A stretch of 64,000 nucleotides of DNA from NCBI GenBank assembly GCA_018000295.1, contig JAGNKE010000010.1, positions 1 to 64,000 of the forward strand, read 5' to 3'. Position numbers and translations under genes: made by a program. Of the stretch, positions 6,194 to 15,825 are shown in pieces (position 1 is the first letter of the stretch; each line of letters starts with the position of its first letter). The stretch comes from Alphaproteobacteria bacterium (lineage in GTDB: Bacteria; Pseudomonadota; Alphaproteobacteria; Micavibrionales; Micavibrionaceae). The notes under the pieces were generated by a model. The model was not told where the DNA came from. It did no database searches and worked only from the letters and a program-made list of their open reading frames with translations.

Positions 6194-8578
6194 ATGGCTT
6201 TCAAAAGAACATCCGAAGGACGTGTATTTTTCAAGAGCACGGAGGATGAAAACAAGCCGGGCGGCGGCAACGGTAACGGCGGCCTGCCGCTTATTCCTGA
6301 ACCATCTCCGAACGATCAAAGCCAGATGCAGATTCTCGTCCTTTTGAAATCCCTGAACGCCAAGCTTCTGGACACGCAGGAGGAAAGGGCAGTCCTCAAG
6401 GAGGAACTCGTTAAATACCGCGCCGAACTCAAAACGCTGGAGGACAAGGCGAAGAAGCACGATCAGGGCTATCTCGATCTTGAACAGAAAGTCGCCGCAC
6501 GGCAGAACGAAGCTTCAAAAAAGGCCTCCCGCGTCGAGGAGACGATGAAGCAGACGGCCAAGGAGCTGGAGCAGGCCCGCAAGCTCGTCGAGGCGCTGGA
6601 GGGCAAGACCCAGGACAGCGAAGAGGTCATAAAGGGCATCAGGGAAGACCTCGTCCAGCGCAAGCGGATGGAAGAGGAAATGCTCAATATCCAAAAAGCC
6701 ATTGAGCAGCAGCAGAAAGAACAATCCGACCAGATGGCCGAAAATCTGACGGCCTTCGTGGCGCTCACCAAGCGCATGACCGAGACCGAGGCGCGGCAGG
6801 AGGCCATAGACAATAAAATCGAGGAGGCGACAACAGAATTCCTCAAGCTCGACCGCAAGATCAACAAAGCGATCGAGGACCGAAGCCGCCTGATGCGTAA
6901 AATCGAACGGATTGAGGAGAGCGTGCAGGAGACCCGCGAAGCTCTCAATGCAAAGGCGATGGTGCTGCTCACCAGTCAGGGCCGTACGGCTGCGGCCGAC
7001 TACGCGCAGATCACCGACGGAACGCTGGGGCCGGACCAGTTCCTTCCGGGCCACATTCCCGACGCGGAGGAGAAAAAATCCTTCTGGGTCAGGAATTTTA
7101 ATCTGGACGCTTCGGCGCTGGCCATGATCGTGGTCATCGGCCTGCTTCTCGGCTGGATGATCAGCGAAATCAAGCGCCCGCAGCCTCTCACGGGCCTAAC
7201 CGCGCCGGAGGAAATCAGCTGGACGGGCGAACGGGCGCTGCCGCCTGTAAATGAATCTCTCGCGGAGAATATCGGCGAGCAAAGCGAAACCGCGCTCTCC
7301 GAGATGCTGCAATCGCCCGATGCCACAGCCACGGTCCCCGAGACTTCGCCGCCCGAAGCCTTGCCGGCGGCTGAGGCGGCGGACGAACAGGGACAAACAC
7401 CTGAAGAGTCCGCTCCAGCAGAGGAGGCGTCTGCCGAAGCCCCGGCTTTGCCCGCTGTGTCAACGCCCGAGGTAATAGACGAAGCCATAAAAACCGAAGA
7501 CGATAAAACCCTCATGGCGGCGATGGAGGAAAATCCGGACGCCGTGGCCGACCGCCTGAACGCCATTGAGCCTTCGGCGTTAAGTTCCGAGGATTTGCGC
7601 GACACCCCTCCGGCAACGGAAGAAAAAACCACCGCGGAAACCTCGGAATCCGGCAAACCCCTGCGTGAACAGCTCAAGCCCGACTCAAGCCTCCCCGAGC
7701 AGATCAAAAAGGTGGAAACGCAGGCCTATGAGGGCGTAAAAGAGGCGCAGCATGACATGGGCGCCATCTACATCGCTGGACACGAGTCGGTTAAGCGCGA
7801 TCTGAAACGCGCCCATTTCTGGTTCGAGCAGGCGGCGAATAATGGCGTCGCCAATGCGAAATACAATCTCGGCGTCCTCTACCATCAAGGCATGGGCGTG
7901 GAGGCCAGCCTCGATAAGGCGCTGTCCTTGTACTCAGAGGCGGCGGAGCAGGGCCACCCCGAAGCGGAATATAATCTCGGCATCGCCTATATCGGCGGCA
8001 TCGGCTACCCCTACGACCCCGTGAAGGCGGCGAATTATTTTGAGAATGCGGCCAACAAGGGCGTAAAGGAGGCCGCCTATAATCTCGGCTTGATCTACGA
8101 AAACGGCCTTTTGGGCAAGCCGCAGCCCGACGAAGCCCTGATGTGGTACAAGGACGCCGCAGAGAAGGGCAGCCCCGAGGCGAAGGCGGCCCTTGAGCAG
8201 CTGGCGCAATCCCTGGGCATTACGCTCTCAGAGGTCAACCGCATCGTCGATGCGGTGCGCGCCACAAAGTATAAGAAATCCTCTGATGAGGAGTCTTCAT
8301 CCTCAGGAGATAAGGCCGTATCCGAACCCGTGGCGCTGACCTCGCCCAGGCAAAGCGCGGTGGATTCCAAACTTACAGGGCAGAAAAAAATCACCGCCGA
8401 GATTCAGGCCGAGTTGATGAAACGGGGTCTCTACCCCGGCCCGGTCGATGGCGAGATCGGCCCCGTCACAACCGATGCCATCCGCACCTACCAGACAGCT
8501 TCCAATATGGAGATCGTCGATGGAAAACCCACGCAGCAGCTTCTCTCCTACATGAAGAGCTCGTCAGTCTCGGATTAA
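6194..8578 (+). CDS. PodJ-like polar protein: coiled coil, TM, SEL1 repeats, PG-binding domain
   Basis: This 794-aa protein begins with a long charged coiled coil (about residues 50-260), then one membrane segment (ALAMIVVIGLLLGWMISEI, about 307-325). A Pro/Ala/Glu-rich linker, several SEL1-type repeats (about 510-690, e.g. AKYNLGVLYHQGMGVE and AEYNLGIAYIGGIG) and a C-terminal PG_binding_1 domain (about 730-785, LYPGPVDGEIGPVTTDAI) follow. This order matches the Caulobacter polar organiser PodJ, which recruits cell-cycle and pilus proteins to one pole, with the C-terminal half in the periplasm. The start ATG has GGAAAGG upstream. The gene ends 4 bases into the convergent ispE gene. Confidence 0.8.
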   Translation: MAFKRTSEGRVFFKSTEDENKPGGGNGNGGLPLIPEPSPNDQSQMQILVLLKSLNAKLLDTQEERAVLKEELVKYRAELKTLEDKAKKHDQGYLDLEQKVAARQNEASKKASRVEETMKQTAKELEQARKLVEALEGKTQDSEEVIKGIREDLVQRKRMEEEMLNIQKAIEQQQKEQSDQMAENLTAFVALTKRMTETEARQEAIDNKIEEATTEFLKLDRKINKAIEDRSRLMRKIERIEESVQETREALNAKAMVLLTSQGRTAAADYAQITDGTLGPDQFLPGHIPDAEEKKSFWVRNFNLDASALAMIVVIGLLLGWMISEIKRPQPLTGLTAPEEISWTGERALPPVNESLAENIGEQSETALSEMLQSPDATATVPETSPPEALPAAEAADEQGQTPEESAPAEEASAEAPALPAVSTPEVIDEAIKTEDDKTLMAAMEENPDAVADRLNAIEPSALSSEDLRDTPPATEEKTTAETSESGKPLREQLKPDSSLPEQIKKVETQAYEGVKEAQHDMGAIYIAGHESVKRDLKRAHFWFEQAANNGVANAKYNLGVLYHQGMGVEASLDKALSLYSEAAEQGHPEAEYNLGIAYIGGIGYPYDPVKAANYFENAANKGVKEAAYNLGLIYENGLLGKPQPDEALMWYKDAAEKGSPEAKAALEQLAQSLGITLSEVNRIVDAVRATKYKKSSDEESSSSGDKAVSEPVALTSPRQSAVDSKLTGQKKITAEIQAELMKRGLYPGPVDGEIGPVTTDAIRTYQTASNMEIVDGKPTQQLLSYMKSSSVSD

Positions 8579-9492
8579 GTACACAGGACGTTAATGGCTT
8601 TGAATATTTCCCCCGCCTGAACCCACCAGCCGGGATGATCCGCTTGAATCCTCTGCGCGCACCGCAAGGCATCCGGCTCTGACTCAAAAATCCCGAAACA
8701 CGTCGCGCCCGAACCTGACATACGGCTGAGCAGGCAGCCCTCCGCCTCTCCAAGCACCTCAAGACACGCGGCAACCTCAGGAACAATTCCAAGTGCGGCG
8801 TCAGTAAGATCATTCCCTGTTTCTTTCAGAAACGCGGCGAAAGAAACAGCGTCTTTAAATCGTTCCGGCAGAACAACAGGCGTTTTGAAAGCGGCGCGTG
8901 TCCGCCGGAAGACCTCCGGCGTAGGGCATGATTTAAGCGGGTTGACCAGAACGGCGGGAAGCATAGGCAGGGTAGGGACAGGCTCAATGATCTCCCCGAT
9001 CCCGCTGATCCGCGCCGCCTGTCCGTAAAAACAAATCGGCACGTCCGCGCCCAGCGAACGCAAAAGACCTTCAAGAAAATCGGCATCGGAAGGCAACCGC
9101 CAAAGCTCAAGCAGCCCGCGCACGACGGCGGCGGCATCCGAAGACCCACCCCCCAGACCCGCTGCCGGAGGAAGGTTTTTGGTCAGATGAAGGAAAACAT
9201 CAGGCGTCCGCCCCGCCGCCTTCGCCAATTCCAGCGCGGCCCTAACCGCGATATTCCCCGACTCTGTGCTGTTTCGTCTTTCATCCTCCGAGAGACATCC
9301 GGCAAACGGCCCGTCAACATGAAAGGAAAAGTGCTCCGACACGCCGACAGACACAGCATCCCCGATCGAGAAAAAACCGATCAGCGAGTCAAGGAGATGA
9401 TACCCGTCCGGGCGCTTGCCGGTAAGATGCAGATAGAGATTGATCTTGGCGGAAGCGAAGACTTTGATCTGCTGCGGTGGATCGTCCGCCAT
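8575..9492 (-). CDS. ispE: 4-diphosphocytidyl-2-C-methyl-D-erythritol kinase
   Basis: IspE phosphorylates CDP-methylerythritol in the MEP pathway of isoprenoid synthesis. The 305-aa GHMP kinase shows the N-terminal SAKINLYLHL motif with Lys16 and the ATP-binding loop LPPAAGLGGGSSDAA at 108-121. A C-terminal MSGSGATCFGIFE glycine-rich motif is also present. Length is normal. It is 12 bases downstream of the TPR gene on the same strand, an order common in alphaproteobacteria, and its stop overlaps the convergent gene by 4 bases. Confidence 0.95.
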   Translation of the reverse strand: MADDPPQQIKVFASAKINLYLHLTGKRPDGYHLLDSLIGFFSIGDAVSVGVSEHFSFHVDGPFAGCLSEDERRNSTESGNIAVRAALELAKAAGRTPDVFLHLTKNLPPAAGLGGGSSDAAAVVRGLLELWRLPSDADFLEGLLRSLGADVPICFYGQAARISGIGEIIEPVPTLPMLPAVLVNPLKSCPTPEVFRRTRAAFKTPVVLPERFKDAVSFAAFLKETGNDLTDAALGIVPEVAACLEVLGEAEGCLLSRMSGSGATCFGIFESEPDALRCAQRIQADHPGWWVQAGEIFKAINVLCT

Positions 9493-9504
9493 GACGCCAA
9501 CCGA

Positions 9505-11316
9505 TTATTCTTTTTTTGGCTCGGAAGAAGATTCAAGGGGTTCAGGGGAAGGAACGCCGGCCAGCGTATTGGCGGGTTCTTCGCTCAGACCCTTGGCCAG
9601 TTTCTGATCGAGCTTGTCTTTAAGCTCGGGATCTTCGCTATGGTTCTTCGCCCGTTCCCACTGGAACTTGGCCTCCATCTTGCGCCCGACACGCCAGTAA
9701 GCATCGCCCAGATGATCGTTGATAACAGGATCATAGGGCAAAAGCGAAACGGCGCGCTCAAGCTCGGGCACAGCGGCCTTGTATTTGCCGATACGGTACA
9801 AAACCCACCCCAGAGAGTCCGTGATATATCCGTCCTCGGGGCGCAGGCTGACGGCCTTGCGGATCATGCTCTGCGCCTTGTCGAGATTTTCCCCGCGGTC
9901 TGCCCAGGCATATCCAAGATAATTGAGAATATATGGCTGCTCGGGTTTGAATTCGAGCGCAGCCATAAGATCCTTCTCCGCCGCCTCCCAGTTTCCGGCG
10001 CGTTCATAGGACATCCCTCGGACATAAAGAAGATGCCAGTACCGCTCGGTGACCTTGCCCCCATCCATCATTTTTTCCGCCCGGGTATAGGCTTCGACGG
10101 ATTTCTCGAACGCGTCCTGCCGACGGAAGATATCGCCGATCTTGATTTGCGACTCGATATCCTTTTTCTCCTCGGACAGGGATTTCAGAATCTTAAGTGC
10201 GTCGTCATACCGCTCCATGCTTTCATAGGCATCGGCGATATTGCGCCGGGCGTCGAGGTAAAACTTGTCGCCTTCGCCGATGGCCTGATAATAGGTGATG
10301 GCTTCTTCAAACCGCTCATGACGGATGGCGATATAGGCCAGAAGAAACTTGGCCTCTGTGATATCGGGATTCAGATAAATGGCCATAGAGGCCAGAACAC
10401 GGGCGCTTTCGTCGTTGAACTCCTGATAAAGAACCTTGGCGATATCGAAAAAAGCCAGCCCAAGGCCGTACCGGGGACTCTTGATCGACTGGAAAACCTC
10501 TTTCCCCTTTCCATCCCGCACCTTCTTGATCTTATCGGAAAGGTCTCGGTCTCCGGGCCATTCCTTCTGCAGGGCTTCATAAAGCTCCAGAGCCCTGTCT
10601 GTGCGTCCGGTATAGGCGTAAAGGTCGGCGATGCGCTCATTTTCGCCGATAGCCATACCGTCAGAATTGGCAAAATGCTCCAGCAGCTTTTTGACCTGAT
10701 CGGGCTGTTGGAGATAATCGGCGATCAGAATCGCGTGATAGAGCTGCAGGGGGTTCTCCTGCAGACGCGTGACTTCAAGCTTTCCAAGTCCGGCCTTCGT
10801 CCAGCTTTCCAGAACCGGGCCGATGAACTGCGTCATCTCGTCCTTGGGTGTTTTCAGGATCAGCTGGCTGGCCTGATCGTATTTCTCCTTGCTGATCGCA
10901 TCCATGATCAGGAAGACCTGCGCCACGCTGTTTTGCGACTCCGGATCGACCGTGATGATCCGTTGCGCGAGTTGGATGGCCCGTTCGTGGTTGCCGCTGC
11001 CCATGGACAGGATCATCGCCCGCCGCAGCACGGTCGGGTCCGAAACCCCGCTGGTCACAAGTTGATCGAGGAAACTGTTGGCCTGTTCCCAGTCATGCCG
11101 CGCCTGCGCGAAACGGGCCGAAAGATAGGAACCCGCCAAAGGCTCCGCAGGCGTGAAAAGACTCTGGATCTCGCTGGCCTTATTGTCAGAAGTAGGCACA
11201 GCGGTCGTCGTATTGGCCTCGACGCTGGCCTGATAGGAATAAGGGATGTCGGTCCGGTCAAGGCCCGTACACAGAACAATCGCACACCCCGCCAGAAGCA
11301 GCTTACCCAGATTCAT
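9505..11316 (-). CDS. TPR-repeat protein, probably exported or lipoprotein
   Basis: The 603-aa protein begins with a short hydrophobic leader containing LLAGC at residues 7-11, which fits a lipobox although the hydrophobic stretch before it is short. The rest is a chain of tetratricopeptide repeats (e.g. YLDARRNIADAYESMERYDD, YILNYLGYAWADRGENLDKA, YITDSLGWVLYRIGKYKAA). TPR arrays serve as protein-binding scaffolds; the specific partner is unknown. The gene is upstream of ispE in a likely operon and follows the ETF-QO gene with a 78-base gap, a neighbourhood seen in many alphaproteobacteria. Confidence 0.85.
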   Translation of the reverse strand: MNLGKLLLAGCAIVLCTGLDRTDIPYSYQASVEANTTTAVPTSDNKASEIQSLFTPAEPLAGSYLSARFAQARHDWEQANSFLDQLVTSGVSDPTVLRRAMILSMGSGNHERAIQLAQRIITVDPESQNSVAQVFLIMDAISKEKYDQASQLILKTPKDEMTQFIGPVLESWTKAGLGKLEVTRLQENPLQLYHAILIADYLQQPDQVKKLLEHFANSDGMAIGENERIADLYAYTGRTDRALELYEALQKEWPGDRDLSDKIKKVRDGKGKEVFQSIKSPRYGLGLAFFDIAKVLYQEFNDESARVLASMAIYLNPDITEAKFLLAYIAIRHERFEEAITYYQAIGEGDKFYLDARRNIADAYESMERYDDALKILKSLSEEKKDIESQIKIGDIFRRQDAFEKSVEAYTRAEKMMDGGKVTERYWHLLYVRGMSYERAGNWEAAEKDLMAALEFKPEQPYILNYLGYAWADRGENLDKAQSMIRKAVSLRPEDGYITDSLGWVLYRIGKYKAAVPELERAVSLLPYDPVINDHLGDAYWRVGRKMEAKFQWERAKNHSEDPELKDKLDQKLAKGLSEEPANTLAGVPSPEPLESSSEPKKE

Positions 11317-11394
11317 TAATCATCAACCCTTTCATTCACACAATAAACCCAAACGCATCGGGGACAAAGAATTTTCAATCAACCGCCAAAACAA

Positions 11395-13047
11395 CTACAT
11401 ATTGGAGTAATTCGGCCCATCTCCGCCCTGCGGTACAACCCAGTCGATATTTTGTGACGGGTCTTTGATATCGCAGGTCTTGCAATGGACACAGTTCTGA
11501 CTGTTGATCTGCAATCTGAACTCTCCCACAGGATCCTTAACAATTTCATAAACGCCGGCCGGACAATAACGCTGCGCCGGCTCGTCATATTCTGGCAGAT
11601 TGACGCCGACCGGAACCGCGGCGTCTTTCAGCTTCAGGTGAACGGGCTGTCCCTCCGCATGGTTGGTATTGGAAAGCTGCACCGATGTCAGGCGGTCAAA
11701 GGTCAAAATCCCGTCCGGCTTGGGGTAGGGGATAGGGGCGCTCGCCTCCGCCTTGGCCATTTGCGCGTGATCGGCATGGTTCCGCAGGGTCCACGGCGAA
11801 AACCCACGGGTGAGAGTCTCCCAGACCGCATTAACCAGCCCAAACCACAATCCTTTGTGAAATCCCGGTCGGATATTACGAACGGCTTTCAACTCCGCCC
11901 ACACCCAGCTGCCCTTAAACGCCTCAGAATAGGTGGTACACTCAAGCCCGTAAACCGCATCGTCTCCTGCCAGTAAATCATAAAGGCTTTCGGCGGCCAG
12001 CATCCCCGATTTCATGGCGGTATGGTTGCCCTTGATTTTGGGAACATTGAGAAACCCCGCCGTATCGCCGATCAGAACTCCGCCGGGAAACGTCAGCTTG
12101 GGCAAAGACTGAAAGCCGCCCTCGACCAGAGCCCTCGCCCCGTAGGAGATCCGCTTCCCGCCCGTCAGCGTCTCGCGGATCGCCGGATGCGTCTTCAAAC
12201 GCTGCATCTCTTCGAACGGCGAGAGATAGGGGTTCATATAATCAAGCCCGGTCACGAACCCCACCGAAACGAGGTTTCCCTCCATATGATAAAGCCACGA
12301 CCCGCCATAGGTCTTCGAATCCAGCGGCCAGCCGATCGTATGAACAACCAGACCCGGCTGAGACTTCTCCGGCGCGATTTCCCACACTTCCTTGATGCCC
12401 AGCCCATAGGTCTGCGGATCGCTCTCCCGACGCAAATCGTACTTTTTAATCAGCTTCTTGGTCAACGAACCGTGACATCCTTCGGCTAAAACCGTCTGCC
12501 GCGCATGGATTTCAACCCCCGGAGTAAATCCTGCCCCCGGTGTCCCGTCCTTGTTCAGCCCCATATCGCCTGTGGCAACCCCGATGACGGCTCCGTCCTC
12601 GTCATAAAGAATTTCAGCGGCGGCAAATCCGGGAAAAATCTCTACACCCAGCGCTTCCGCCTGCTCCGCCAGCCACTTCGCCAGTTGCCCAAGCGAGATA
12701 ATATAATTCCCTTTGTTATGCATCTGCGGAGGCGCAGGCAGTCGATAGGATTTTTTCGCCGTGAGGAACAGGAAACGGTCCTGCGTGGCCGCAGTATGCA
12801 GCGGCGCGCCTTTGTCCTTCCAGTCGGGGATCAACTCATCAAGTGCCCGCGTCTCGAACACCGCCCCGGACAGAAGATGCGCGCCAATCTCCGATCCTTT
12901 CTCCAGCAGACAGACGGAGAGGTCCTTGCCCTTTTCTGCCGCAAGCTGCTTCAGCCGGATCGCGCACGTCAGCCCCGACGGGCCACCCCCGACGATCACA
13001 ACGTCGTAGTCCATGACATCCCGGTCGGGCCGAAGGGCTTCAGGCAT
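11395..13047 (-). CDS. Electron transfer flavoprotein-ubiquinone oxidoreductase
   Basis: ETF-QO passes electrons from ETF (fatty acid and amino acid oxidation) to membrane ubiquinone. The 550-aa protein has an N-terminal FAD-binding motif (YDVVIVGGGPSGLTCAIRL, about residues 14-32) and a C-terminal 4Fe-4S domain with Cys495, Cys519, Cys522 and Cys525 (CPAG, then CVHCKTC). Length and layout match the family over its whole length. AGGAG lies 12 bases before the ATG. The genes for ETF alpha/beta are not in the window. Confidence 0.95.
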   Translation of the reverse strand: MPEALRPDRDVMDYDVVIVGGGPSGLTCAIRLKQLAAEKGKDLSVCLLEKGSEIGAHLLSGAVFETRALDELIPDWKDKGAPLHTAATQDRFLFLTAKKSYRLPAPPQMHNKGNYIISLGQLAKWLAEQAEALGVEIFPGFAAAEILYDEDGAVIGVATGDMGLNKDGTPGAGFTPGVEIHARQTVLAEGCHGSLTKKLIKKYDLRRESDPQTYGLGIKEVWEIAPEKSQPGLVVHTIGWPLDSKTYGGSWLYHMEGNLVSVGFVTGLDYMNPYLSPFEEMQRLKTHPAIRETLTGGKRISYGARALVEGGFQSLPKLTFPGGVLIGDTAGFLNVPKIKGNHTAMKSGMLAAESLYDLLAGDDAVYGLECTTYSEAFKGSWVWAELKAVRNIRPGFHKGLWFGLVNAVWETLTRGFSPWTLRNHADHAQMAKAEASAPIPYPKPDGILTFDRLTSVQLSNTNHAEGQPVHLKLKDAAVPVGVNLPEYDEPAQRYCPAGVYEIVKDPVGEFRLQINSQNCVHCKTCDIKDPSQNIDWVVPQGGDGPNYSNM

Positions 13048-13223
13048 AAATTCGTATATCTCCTGAATACAAAGACCCTTTGATTATAAACGGAAATTCA
13101 CAAAAAAACGTCTGAAATCGCCGATAAGCTTATTTTTAAGGGATGGTGCGTTTTTTCTGTCACTTTCCCCGGGTTTTATGAAATAATAGGCGCAATTAAA
13201 GAATAACGGGTTACAGAGGGTAC

Positions 13224-14852
13224 ATGGGGCAGGGTGGCGCGCCGGGACTGCAGACAGAACGTCCCACCACATACGAAATTCCCAACTACGCGGACTATGG
13301 TCACAGGCTGGCCTTGGGCGAAGACGGTCATGATCGCGTTGACGCGCCCCACAAGCGCCGCTTCGAATATGCAAATATAAACGTCACCGGACGCGAACTG
13401 CATAACTATCAGGGCGATATTTCCCTCGTAAACATCGTAACCACGGCTCGGGTCATACCGCCGCCGGAAGCACCCCCGCAACCGCCGATGGAAACGCGCG
13501 GCGGCCTTTATTTCGAGCACGGGTACGGAGCTTATACGCCCAAGGATATCATCACGGCCCCCGGCTTTGAAAACGTCAACCTTGATGAGGTCGCCGAGGC
13601 TCTGGTCCGTAACCAGAGCTTTGAATTGAAAATGACCGCGCACGCCGATACCTCCGGCGACACTGCCAAAAACCAGACCCTTTCCGAAAACCGTCTGCAG
13701 ACCGCGCAATCGCTGCTCATAGCCGCTCTGCAAAGACAGGGCCTGACGGAAGTTCAGGCGCGCGAACTCTACGACCGCCGCGTGGCCCCGCATTCCACGA
13801 TCATCGCAAAGGGCGAAACCAGCGGCCCCGTGACCACGCAGGACGGCACCCGTCATCAGGGCAACCGCGTCGTGACCTTCGACCTGATCACGCAGCCCGT
13901 TGCGGCGACACGCCTTGAAGGCACGATTAGCAAGGGCCACGACATGGACAATCACGAGCATATCGTGATGGTCAACATGGGAACATCCAAACGCCAGTCC
14001 GAAATGCACTTCTTTCCCGACGAAGCCGGAAGACACAATCCCGGTCAATTCAACATCGCCGACGAGGATGTCCAGTTTGTCCTGAGAATTGACCCTGACC
14101 GCAACCTGAACGAAGCGCATCAATTCACCGTGAATTTCTGGGCCCGCAACAATTATGTTGCCGACAACACGACCTTCCTGATCGAATCCAACCGGCCCGG
14201 CGCGGTGACCAGCGCCTATAATTTCCAGACCGGGAAAATCGACATCAGCCTGAACGGGCAGGTCGCGGCCAGCATTTACATCCGCGATAAAATCGACCCC
14301 GCTTTTGTCCGCGTGGGGCAGGTGACAAGTCAGGGGCAGGTGACGGTGTCCCCGTTGACCAACCTCGACAACGTCGCGCCCCTCAGTGACGCCCGCCGCA
14401 CACCGCGGGATACCAGCCCTTTGACTGTGGCCGCCGACAACATCGTCCAGCTGTCCGTCGAGGCCAAGCATCTTTTTATCGCCCACCCGGGCGATCAGGC
14501 CGGATATCTCGCAGCCCTGCAGGAAAGCCGCTTTTCCGAACGTCTGGATGAAGCGCTACAGGATCTTTCCGCCCGGGGCGTTTCGACGGGGCCACTGAAG
14601 CAATTGTTGCTGAACCAATATTCCAATCCGCAATCCGCCCTCTACAGTCCCGGCCAGTTGGTCTTCCCGTTCCAGACCTTCCAGGGTCTGTATGAATCCG
14701 AAGTCAGCGCCCGCCATATTCAGCCGCGCGAAGGCGCCGACCCGTATCAGGCGCTCTCTGAAAGATTGGCCCAGAACCCCGCCATAACGCCCGCGCAGCA
14801 AACCTCTTCCCTTGAACCGCGGGCGCCTGTTATCGCGCCCCCCAAAAACTAA
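13224..14852 (+). CDS. OmpA-like domain protein of unknown function
   Basis: The 542-aa protein contains an OmpA/MotB-type peptidoglycan-binding-like domain at about residues 105-232: FELKMTAHADTSGD, NQTLSENRLQTAQSLL and GNRVVTFDLI match the family's strands and helix. No signal peptide or membrane segment is visible at the N-terminus, which is odd for this domain. The middle part (about 235-390) looks beta-rich and the C-terminal part helical. AGAGGG precedes the ATG. The gene is monocistronic, divergent from ETF-QO. Function unknown; the domain assignment is by motif only. Confidence 0.7.
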   Translation: MGQGGAPGLQTERPTTYEIPNYADYGHRLALGEDGHDRVDAPHKRRFEYANINVTGRELHNYQGDISLVNIVTTARVIPPPEAPPQPPMETRGGLYFEHGYGAYTPKDIITAPGFENVNLDEVAEALVRNQSFELKMTAHADTSGDTAKNQTLSENRLQTAQSLLIAALQRQGLTEVQARELYDRRVAPHSTIIAKGETSGPVTTQDGTRHQGNRVVTFDLITQPVAATRLEGTISKGHDMDNHEHIVMVNMGTSKRQSEMHFFPDEAGRHNPGQFNIADEDVQFVLRIDPDRNLNEAHQFTVNFWARNNYVADNTTFLIESNRPGAVTSAYNFQTGKIDISLNGQVAASIYIRDKIDPAFVRVGQVTSQGQVTVSPLTNLDNVAPLSDARRTPRDTSPLTVAADNIVQLSVEAKHLFIAHPGDQAGYLAALQESRFSERLDEALQDLSARGVSTGPLKQLLLNQYSNPQSALYSPGQLVFPFQTFQGLYESEVSARHIQPREGADPYQALSERLAQNPAITPAQQTSSLEPRAPVIAPPKN

Positions 14853-14930
14853 CCCCCTTTTTTTTGACGCCGTTCTGCTCTAGCCTGTGCGCTAGAGATT
14901 CTTAAAATCGTATGAAAAAAAGGAACCGCA

Positions 14931-15767
14931 GTGCCGGAAGCAAAGCGTCAGGCCTACTCAACCGCTCTGGAATGGTACCTCGATCACGGCGTGACCGAAA
15001 TGCTGGAGACCGCGGTGCAGGACCGGACGGCTTGGCTGAAAGCGCCCCCACCGGCCGCGAAAATATCGGAAAAGCAAACGCCTTTAAATCCGGCTCCTGC
15101 GGCCCCGGTATTTCTCGGCACCGCTGAAGCCCGCACCGAAGCCGTCCGTCTGGCCGCTGCGGCGCAAACGCTGGACGAACTCCGCGACGCTCTGGCCGCC
15201 TTCGAAGGTTTTTCGATCAAGAAAACCGCCACGAACTTGGTCTTTTCCGACGGCAATCCTCTGGCACCCGTCATGCTCATCGGCGAAGCCCCCGGCGCGG
15301 ATGAGGACAGGCTGGGCAAGCCCTTCGTCGGTGTCAGCGGGCAGCTTCTGGATAAAATCCTCAAATCCATCGGTCTGGACCGCCACGCCGAAGACCCGTC
15401 AAAATCCGTCTATATCTCTAACATCCTCAACTGGCGCCCTCCCGGAAACCGCAACCCCACCCCGGCGGAAATCGAACTGGGCCTGCCCTTCATCGAACGG
15501 CACATCCAGTTGGCCCGCCCCAAAATCTTGATTTTTTGCGGCGCGGTATCGGCCAAGGCGCTGCTGAACAGCGATCAGGGGATTTCAAGACTCCGTTCCC
15601 GCTGGCATGATTATAAAACCCTGACCCCGGAGCTGATGACCCTCTGCACCGATTCGTTTCCGGCTCTTTGCACCTACCATCCGTCCTATCTGCTTCGCAC
15701 CCCGGCCCAGAAAAGATATTCATGGGGGGATATGATTGAAATAGATAGGAAAATCAGAGCCTTGTGA
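14931..15767 (+). CDS. Uracil-DNA glycosylase, family 4-like, without Fe-S cysteines
   Basis: The enzyme would remove uracil from DNA. Diagnostic motifs are GEAPGADED (118-126), KPFVGVSGQLLDKIL (130-144), NWRPPGNRNPTPAE (167-180) and HPSYLLR (250-256). The start is GTG with AAAGGA upstream. Family-4 enzymes such as Thermus UDGA bind a 4Fe-4S cluster through four cysteines; the matching positions here appear to be Phe94, Val104, Trp168 and Gly184. The only three Cys (203, 239, 247) are elsewhere. The N-terminal 60 residues form a low-conservation extension. Confidence 0.85.
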   Translation: MPEAKRQAYSTALEWYLDHGVTEMLETAVQDRTAWLKAPPPAAKISEKQTPLNPAPAAPVFLGTAEARTEAVRLAAAAQTLDELRDALAAFEGFSIKKTATNLVFSDGNPLAPVMLIGEAPGADEDRLGKPFVGVSGQLLDKILKSIGLDRHAEDPSKSVYISNILNWRPPGNRNPTPAEIELGLPFIERHIQLARPKILIFCGAVSAKALLNSDQGISRLRSRWHDYKTLTPELMTLCTDSFPALCTYHPSYLLRTPAQKRYSWGDMIEIDRKIRAL

Positions 15768-15825
15768 ATTGTTTTGAAGATAGAACTGGACAAACGCCCG
15801 CAACTATATTACACATCCCGGCATT

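Noticed and set aside
9187-11319. 710-codon open frame antisense to ispE and the TPR gene
   Set aside because: It is on the opposite strand of two well-supported genes, has no ribosome binding site or family, and arises from GC-rich codon bias. The same holds for the 616-codon frame at 47717-49567 against rnr.
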